Source: Liolophura sinensis (Eukaryota > Mollusca > Polyplacophora > Chitonida > Chitonidae). From it: a stretch of 64,000 bases of DNA. Numbering within the stretch: position 1 is the first letter of the stretch; every line of letters begins with the position of its first letter. Positions 58,220-64,000 of this stretch are shown piece by piece. Made by a program: the position numbers and the translations under genes. The stretch lies in contig NC_088305.1 in assembly GCF_032854445.1 (NCBI RefSeq), positions 25,566,628-25,630,627 of the forward strand, given 5' to 3'. Under the pieces are notes generated by a model. It searched no databases, was not told where the DNA came from, and was given only the letters and a program-made list of their open reading frames with translations.

Positions 58220-58832
58220 AGTTTAAAGCCTGCTCTAGAATATAAACCCAGTGGTACACTCAATATGTTATTGTTACATAATACTGTGTTATATTCAACG
58301 TGATATCCTGTCTAATACAACGCTTATGTTGAATTAACGGAATATTTCACTTAACCTTTACTGTACACAAAAAACGATGTTAACTGAAGTATGGGTTAAT
58401 TTACTTTTCTCGTGTATGATCCTTTAATTAAAGATATAAATCTGTCTTCTGGGCATTCCTCAGTGAGGTGGGGAGCTTTGGATGGGGAGGTGGAGAGGTG
58501 AAGAAGTGGAGGGAGAGATTGAAGACCATGGCGTGATTAGCGTGAGCTGTAATTTGCCTTGTGATCGGCTATAGGCCTATTCAATTATGCTTCGGAAAAT
58601 GAAAAACGATCTAGGTATCAGTGAAGTCAATCTAGGCCCATAGATCAAATAACAAGGTTCCATTATATAGCTTCCATTATAGAGATGAAAGCGCATGGCT
58701 TTTTGCATGCAAAGGTTGCGATAACGACACTTCGTCAGTCATATTTATTTCGTTGTAATTTCAATCTGTTGCCACAGCGACGACCGCGATGAAACATACA
58801 TACTTAACGGATTTAGCCTGTGAATCTGGCTC
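58220..58832. other. Non-coding, nothing recognised
   Basis: No shared repeat or coding signal. A G/A-rich stretch lies at about 58466-58530. Confidence 0.45.
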
Positions 58833-58920
58833 CGGGATCACGAAACGATCTTATACTTAAGTCAAAATTTCAAATCACTTTAAAATTGTTATTTCTCACG
58901 TAGCAAGGCCAGAATAATGT
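58833..58920. mobile_element. MITE G-related fragment
   Basis: CACGAAACGATCTTATACTT, AAGTCAAAATTTCAAATCAC and AAGGCCAGAATAATG resemble one arm and the centre of 58012-58219. Confidence 0.5.
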
Positions 58921-59526
58921 TTATAAAAGTAAATTGTGGATGAATTATTGTAAAACAAATTTCAGCTAAACTAACGGAAAGAAACATACCACTTTTAATA
59001 TTGGTAAAGGTGGTTGCCATGTATAATCGCTGTAGATCAAACATAAGATGCAGTTTCAATCCCATTCTCTGACAAAGTAATTTAAATGATGCATGAAATG
59101 TTTGGTTTATATTTCTTAATATGGAGTTCAAGATGTGGTCCTGTGGCCATACACATCCTGTGGTCATAGACAAAGCTCGGAGTTTAGGATGTGGTCCAAT
59201 GGTCATATACATCCTGTAGTTATATAAAAGGTCGGGATTTCGAACTAGAACCAAAGGGTTTTTGTGCAATTTACACATCACATATGTCAAGATAATGGAC
59301 TTTGAAGAGACATTTGGAACACCACGGATACCAGAATTAATGCTGTGGACTGAATTCACAAAAAAGTTCATGTACCAGGACTTACTGGGACACCAATTTT
59401 CCAAATTTAATTCTGCATATAGTCCGCAAATGGTAACTTAATACAAAATGAGTGAGCTTCCTATTTTGCTTGCTTTTGTCTGGCTTACGTACATGTATAT
59501 TAAGCTTGGAGCAAGTTTGACAGCGT
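58921..59526. other. No supported gene
   Basis: A 171-codon minus-strand ORF (58889-59404) overlaps the MITE G fragment and contains a local duplication (CCATACACATCCTGT and CATATACATCCTGTAG about 60 bp apart). No domain is recognised. Confidence 0.4.
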
Positions 59527-59835
59527 GACTAATGGCCTAATGGTTAGAGCGTCAGCCTCGAAGTCGGGAGGCCTGAGATCAAACCTGTTTCGGGTCGTAC
59601 CAAAGACTTTAAAAATGGTACTTGCTTTACTGCCTCGCTTGAGTAGTTAGAGCATAGAAACAGGGCTGGTGAGGTGTCATATCTGGTGTCTTGGGCATTA
59701 TACTTCAGTGGCGGCAGCACTTTGGTGGCATGGAGGCGCCCTGCGACAAGAAGACACAGTATATGTACACACACCTAATGACTCCTCGCCGTCACATGAC
59801 TGAATAATTGTTAAGTACGACGTTAAAACATTCTT
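59527..59835 (+). repeat. tRNA-headed SINE family 2, full length
   Basis: Best copy. Head ACTAATGGCCTAATGGTTAG (A-box), GGAGGCCTGAGATCAAACCT (B-box GAGATCAAACC). Body GGTCGTACCAAAGACTTTAA, GTCATATCTGGTGTCTTGGG, CAAGAAGACACAGTATATGT. End CGTCACATGACTGAATAATT, GTTAAGTACGACGTTAAAAC. The overlapping minus-strand ORF is an artefact. Confidence 0.95.
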
Positions 59836-60097
59836 CAGGCATATTATGATTGAAAGCGAATAGATTACTTCTAAATTATGCCTATATTTTACATGTTCTG
59901 CAACAAATCATACAGTCTATATGGCAAGAAGGGTACAGATGGAATCTGAAGTTCAGCCTGGAATTAAGAAGAAGAAAAAAACAGGTCATTGCAAAACTTT
60001 TCAACGCTGCATAGGTACAGTATACTGAACAGGAATTTTCCCGCACACCATCGCACGGTTTTAAAAGCCTCATTGTACCTCACAGTAGTTACATAGT

Positions 60098-60196
60098 ACT
60101 GGGCGGTTTCCTTCCCCCATAATGCTGGTCGCCGTTGCATAAGTAAAATATTCGTGAAATCCTCGTAAAACACCAATCAAATAATAAGCAGATAAA
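60098..60196 (+). repeat. MetaSINE 3' fragment
   Basis: GGGCGGTTTCCTTCCCCCAT, AATGCTGGTCGCCGTTGCAT, AAGTAAAATATTCGTGAAAT, CGTAAAACACCAATCAAATA. Confidence 0.88.
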
Positions 60197-60217
60197 TTAA
60201 ACAGTACTCTACTGTAT

Positions 60218-60290
60218 CCTTCCGCCATATATGTGAAATATTATTGAGTACGACGTAAAACACCAATCAAATAAATAATGAAATTAAATA
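60218..60290 (+). repeat. MetaSINE 3' fragment, second copy
   Basis: TGTGAAATATTATTGAGTAC, GACGTAAAACACCAATCAAA, TAAATAATGAAATTAAATA; 3' end only, 20 bp after the preceding fragment. Confidence 0.85.
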
Positions 60291-60416
60291 AAGTACTATA
60301 TTTTGCGAATTAACCACACAAAACTGCACAGGTGCTCAACAGTACTGTGTGGGTCACAACCTCACAGTACAGTGCATAAAGTCCATTACTGTACCGTGCG
60401 ACCATTCACTACACGG

Positions 60417-63400
60417 TAGGGGAGATTAGGATGCAGTGGGACATGGGACACAGTGGGCCAAGGAGTTTCCAAGTCTATTTTTAGATTTAAACCAGGGATG
60501 ACGACATCAGTGTAAGAGTTACCCCACATCTTTACCTCCAATGTGGTAATTAGTTGCAGTTCAGCAGCTTGTGAGAAAAAAAAAACCAGGAAAATACATA
60601 TATTTCTGAGGTAGGTAAGTAAATTTTAACTGCATTACTTTTGTCCTGTAATGAAATGTATTATAGTTAAGTTAGACCTTCTGGATGGCAGGTGATACCA
60701 TATCGATATCGATTGATAATATCGATTAGTGTGGATAACAACACTGTCAATAGTCTTCAATCGCTAAGCAAACATGGCGGAACTGATCAGTTCTCTAATT
60801 TGTCATCTTGGCGTGCACTGGGACACCTTCACTGGGGTAGAGTAGGACACTGTCCCACTGCACCCCATATGGCAATATAATTTTTAAACTGTTCTACATG
60901 TTATATTTTTTTGAGAATGCCGCGAAATCGGAAAAGGAAACGTGACAATTATGGTAACACGAGCGCAGGACTGATGGAGAAGGCAATTAAACTTGTTGAA
61001 AATGGACAATCCATAAGGGAGACGGTACGTGATCTAGGCTTCCCGAAATCGCTTTCAGAGATATGTATCAAAGGCAGGAAAGTTTGGTTTCGGCAATATT
61101 CGAAAAACACCTTACTGGAACAACGCCCGTGTATTTGGTGATCAGGAAGAGACCAAACTGGAGGAATACCTGTTGACGACAGCAAAACACTGTCATGGAC
61201 TGACCATTATATTAACTACCATTGTACCTATCTGAACACGGTTGATGTAATGTCAGGTGAAAGCTAACTTCGAAATAAGACTGTCTCTTTTGATACATTT
61301 TTTATCTATTCTGTTCACCGACGATGACTGGCTCTATGGATTTATGTCTCGTCACCCACGGTTATCTGTGCGCAAACCAGAAGCCACAAGCCTTACCAGG
61401 GCTACAAGCTTTCATCGCAAGAACGTTGGCAATTTCTTCAATAATCTTGAGAAAGTGATGCAAAGATACCATTTTCAGCATATGTTATTAACAGATGTGA
61501 TGTGACAGGTCTCTTGACAGTTCACAAACCACCAAAACATAGTAGCTGATGAAAAAGCAAAGCAGGTTGGTCAGATAGCATCCGCAGAACGAGGAACCCT
61601 TGTAACTATGATTGGTGGAATAAATGGGCACGGCAGTTCTATTCCTCCTTTCTTGGTATTTCCAAGAGTTAACTTCAAGGGTCACATGCTACAAAATGCC
61701 CCACCTGGTACGGCGGGTGTTGCAAATAAACTGGGTGGATGACATCGACCAATTTTCTTAAATGGTTGGATCATTTCATCAAACATGCCAAGTGCTCGAA
61801 AGATGTACCTGTTCTACTTTTAATGGATAACCAAGGAAAGTTATTTTTCAATTGAGAACATGGACAAGGCCAAGGGCCATTGGGATTGTTTTGTTAACAT
61901 TTCCACCGCACTGTAGTCACAAGTTACAGCCACTAGACAGAACAGTGCGCGGCCCACTAAAGAAGTACTACAACAACGCTGCATATATCTCCTGGATGTT
62001 GTCCAATCCCGGGAAACCACGGACAATATATGATGTAGCCGGCCTCCTTGGAGAAGCATTTCCTCGGGCATTTTGTCCAACATTTGCCAACATTATCTCA
62101 GGTTTTAAAGCTATGGGTATCTACCCATATTTATAGGAGCATTTTCAGTGATGAGGAGTTCATGTCATCGTTTGTCACTGATCGGCCAGAAACAGAAACA
62201 GAACAGGTAACGTAATTGTGTTTTATACGCACTCAAAATTTGTGGGCCTAAAACGCAGTTTTTGTTTAGAAAACGAACAATCTTGATATGTTAACACATG
62301 TTTCATCACTCGTTTATGTTTGAGGGCTTGCTCCAAACTCTATAATTATACTTGCATGTGTATGACATTGTTTACCTGTGATAGAAAGGACTATAGTATT
62401 TCTCTCTGCTGAAGTGTTTCCTTTGCACTGTTTACTTGCAGACTGGAGTTAATGAACAAGTCAGAAGGTTTGCTACGACAACAGACAACATTACTACATC
62501 AGGACTAAGGACCTCAGATTTCAGCAACACAACCTGAATTTGAACCTGGCCGTAGTATATCTCAGAGTGAATCAGGACACTTTTCACTGGAGCAGATCAG
62601 ACCGTTCCTCTAAGCGGGAGAACGGAAGCAAAACCAGCTTCATCGAAAGAAATGTCCAACACCAATACTGACAGACACACCAGAGAAAAATGAAAGAGAA
62701 GGAGAGACGAGAGAGAGAGGAACGAAAAGCGCCAAAAAAGATAACTCAACTGAAACCGAGAATGAGCCTGAGGAAGATACCAGCGATCTCGTTGAAGACT
62801 CCGACCAATCAGATATGAGATTTCAGAATCTCAAAACTAATGATTATGTCGTGGTGAAATTAGCTACAAAGAAAGTTCTTAGACATTTTGTTGGCATTGT
62901 ACTGACAGATCCGGACAAAGATGATATTGTTGAGATCAAATTCTTTTCCAGAATGTTAACCAAATCGCAGCCTGTATTTTTTAACTTTGATAAGGAGGAT
63001 ATTGCCGAGGTAGATGTTGATGACATAGTTAGAAAGTTGCCATCACCAAGGTTGTAGGAGATACAAAGAGAACATCTCAGCAGTTAATCTTTGATTAAGA
63101 TTTCAGTGACATTTACAGATTGTATTAAGTCATCTTGATAGCAGAATATAAGTCTCTGGCACCACACAGCTGATCACCGGAATATGTTACTGTTGAACTG
63201 TAGTAGTTATGTTACACACTGTCCAGTAAACAAGGTTCATTTGGAACAAATCAAAACCACATTCTTATCTTTAAAATCTGTTTTGGCTTATGGTCATGAC
63301 TGCGAAGTTGGTTGTCCAGTAAACCTCATGGAATGTCCTACTGCATCCCGAATATGGGGTGCACAACTTTTCAGAAATAAAAAAGTGGAACACTATGACA

Positions 63401-63552
63401 AACTACACTGGCAAGTAAGTTTCTTGGTGTTTTATTTGAAGTGTACGTCACTCGCAATACAACACCCATAAGTTCATTTCCATACTGTAAGTGCTAATAA
63501 GTATTTCAGTTAAAATGTGCAAACCGTCCCACTGCACCCCAGGTTTCCCCTA
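60417..63552 (+). mobile_element. Tigger/pogo-like (Tc1-mariner superfamily) DNA transposon, decayed
   Basis: TA at 60417-60418 is followed by GGGGAGATTAGGATGCAGTG GGAC. The right end, read in reverse complement from the TA at 63551-63552, is GGGGAAACCTGGGGTGCAGT GGGAC. The two ends form terminal inverted repeats of about 24 bp with one indel. The TA flanks fit Tc1-mariner insertion. An extra TIR-like copy (TGTCCCACTGCACCCC) lies inside at 60851-60866. Between the ends are broken pieces of one transposase gene, in order and all on the plus strand, with a probable intron. It carries frameshifts and in-frame stops, so it cannot move by itself. Confidence 0.92.
60917..63057 (+). pseudogene. Pogo/Tigger-type DDE transposase pseudogene
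   Basis: 60917-61141: MPRNRKRKRDNYGNTSAG..., a basic start then a psq-type helix-turn-helix (AIKLVENGQSIRETVRDLGF); the frame is lost near 61090. 61255-61502: CENP-B-type DNA-binding part ([38 protein letters not shown]). 61500-61730: start of the DDE domain in shifted frames ([36 protein letters not shown]); the expected D-E-T-G reads D-V-TG. 61795-61840: VPVLLLMDNQGK, the second catalytic Asp. 61879-62136: LTFPPHCSHKLQPLDRTV with the third Asp, then a helical tail. 62207-62441: likely intron (CAG/GTAACG ... TTACTTGCAG/A). 62815-63057: C-terminal part (DYVVVKLATKKVLRHFVGIV ... VDDIVRKLPSPRL). At least three frameshifts or stops inactivate it. Family assignment is from motifs and known domain order. 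Confidence 0.9.
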
Positions 63553-64000
63553 CAGCAAACTGGTACACGGTATATTTATTAGCAATACACCACCCCGACC
63601 AGAACCGTGCGACACTATGAGATCACGGCTTTTCAACCCGGACAGGATGCCGAAATCACTACCCACATGTAACAGATTCGTAACAAAGACAACGAACATC
63701 GCCTGAGTTATTTAGCAAGAGGGGTGAAATAGGCCTAAAGGTCACAGACATCTTTCCCTCACCTGCTTGGTAATGCTATAAATCAAATTCTAATAAGGAA
63801 TTCTAACGAGGCCATCAGCTACCGGAAACGCAATGTCGCATTACTCGCATCCCACTCATATATGCTTAAAAGGTAAAACAGAGTTCGGTTGACGTAAGCG
63901 GGGGAAAACCCCCTAGGGTTATAGAAATAACTCAGGATGATCGGATAAAACTTGTCTCATTGTGCGTGATTTTGTTTACTTTGAATTGCGATATCTCGGT
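63553..64000. other. Unique flank right of the transposon
   Basis: CpG-containing mixed sequence; the short ORF at 63491-63706 crosses the transposon end. Nothing recognised. Confidence 0.45.

Noticed and set aside
58889-59404. 171-codon minus-strand ORF
   Set aside because: Overlaps a MITE G fragment and a local duplication; no motif, helix pattern or splice context supports a protein.

Overview
This window is animal nuclear DNA. It is A+T-rich and full of short interspersed repeats, minisatellites and small DNA transposons. There are no operons, no rRNA or intact tRNA genes, no CRISPR array and no long open reading frames. The commonest interspersed repeat (about 14 copies) has a tRNA-like head, a conserved body and a 3' tail that ends in AATAAATAAATA. 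It matches my recollection of the MetaSINE superfamily described from molluscs and other invertebrates. With the other tRNA-headed repeats and the Tigger/pogo-type transposon, it points to a lophotrochozoan, most likely a mollusc. The species cannot be told from this window.

Layout. 1-7.4 kb: SINE fragments, an acidic 70-codon ORF that may be a coding exon, a 28-bp minisatellite, and a 1.6-kb satellite of about 42 copies of a 38-bp unit. 7.4-32.2 kb: mostly intron-like sequence with MITEs, SINEs and 27-, 66- and 183-bp tandem repeats. It also holds two or three short blocks on the minus strand that look like exons of one split gene. 32.2-42.6 kb: an A/C-biased zone with 38-bp, AAC-rich, 36-bp and about 55-bp arrays, then more SINEs. 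42.8-48 kb: less A+T-biased and richer in CpG, with a strong minus-strand splice donor at 43.1 kb; probably a promoter region. 48-60.3 kb: a dense SINE/MITE field, including one SINE nested in another with a perfect 12-bp target duplication, plus 162-, 53- and 53-bp tandem arrays. 60.4-63.55 kb: a nearly full-length but decayed Tigger/pogo-like transposon with terminal inverted repeats, TA target sites and a recognisable intron.

The only host gene I can argue for is on the minus strand. A short exon at 32052-32145 begins a protein MPGEITENVEP... and ends in a consensus GT donor. Its phase fits an exon at 9856-10000 that encodes a charged linker and one hydrophobic helix. That phase in turn fits a weaker exon at about 8151. 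With a possible 5' non-coding exon at 43104, this would be a membrane-protein gene spanning more than 30 kb, and most of the window would be its introns. I do not recognise the protein family. All exon calls come from reading splice signals and codons by eye and need transcript support.
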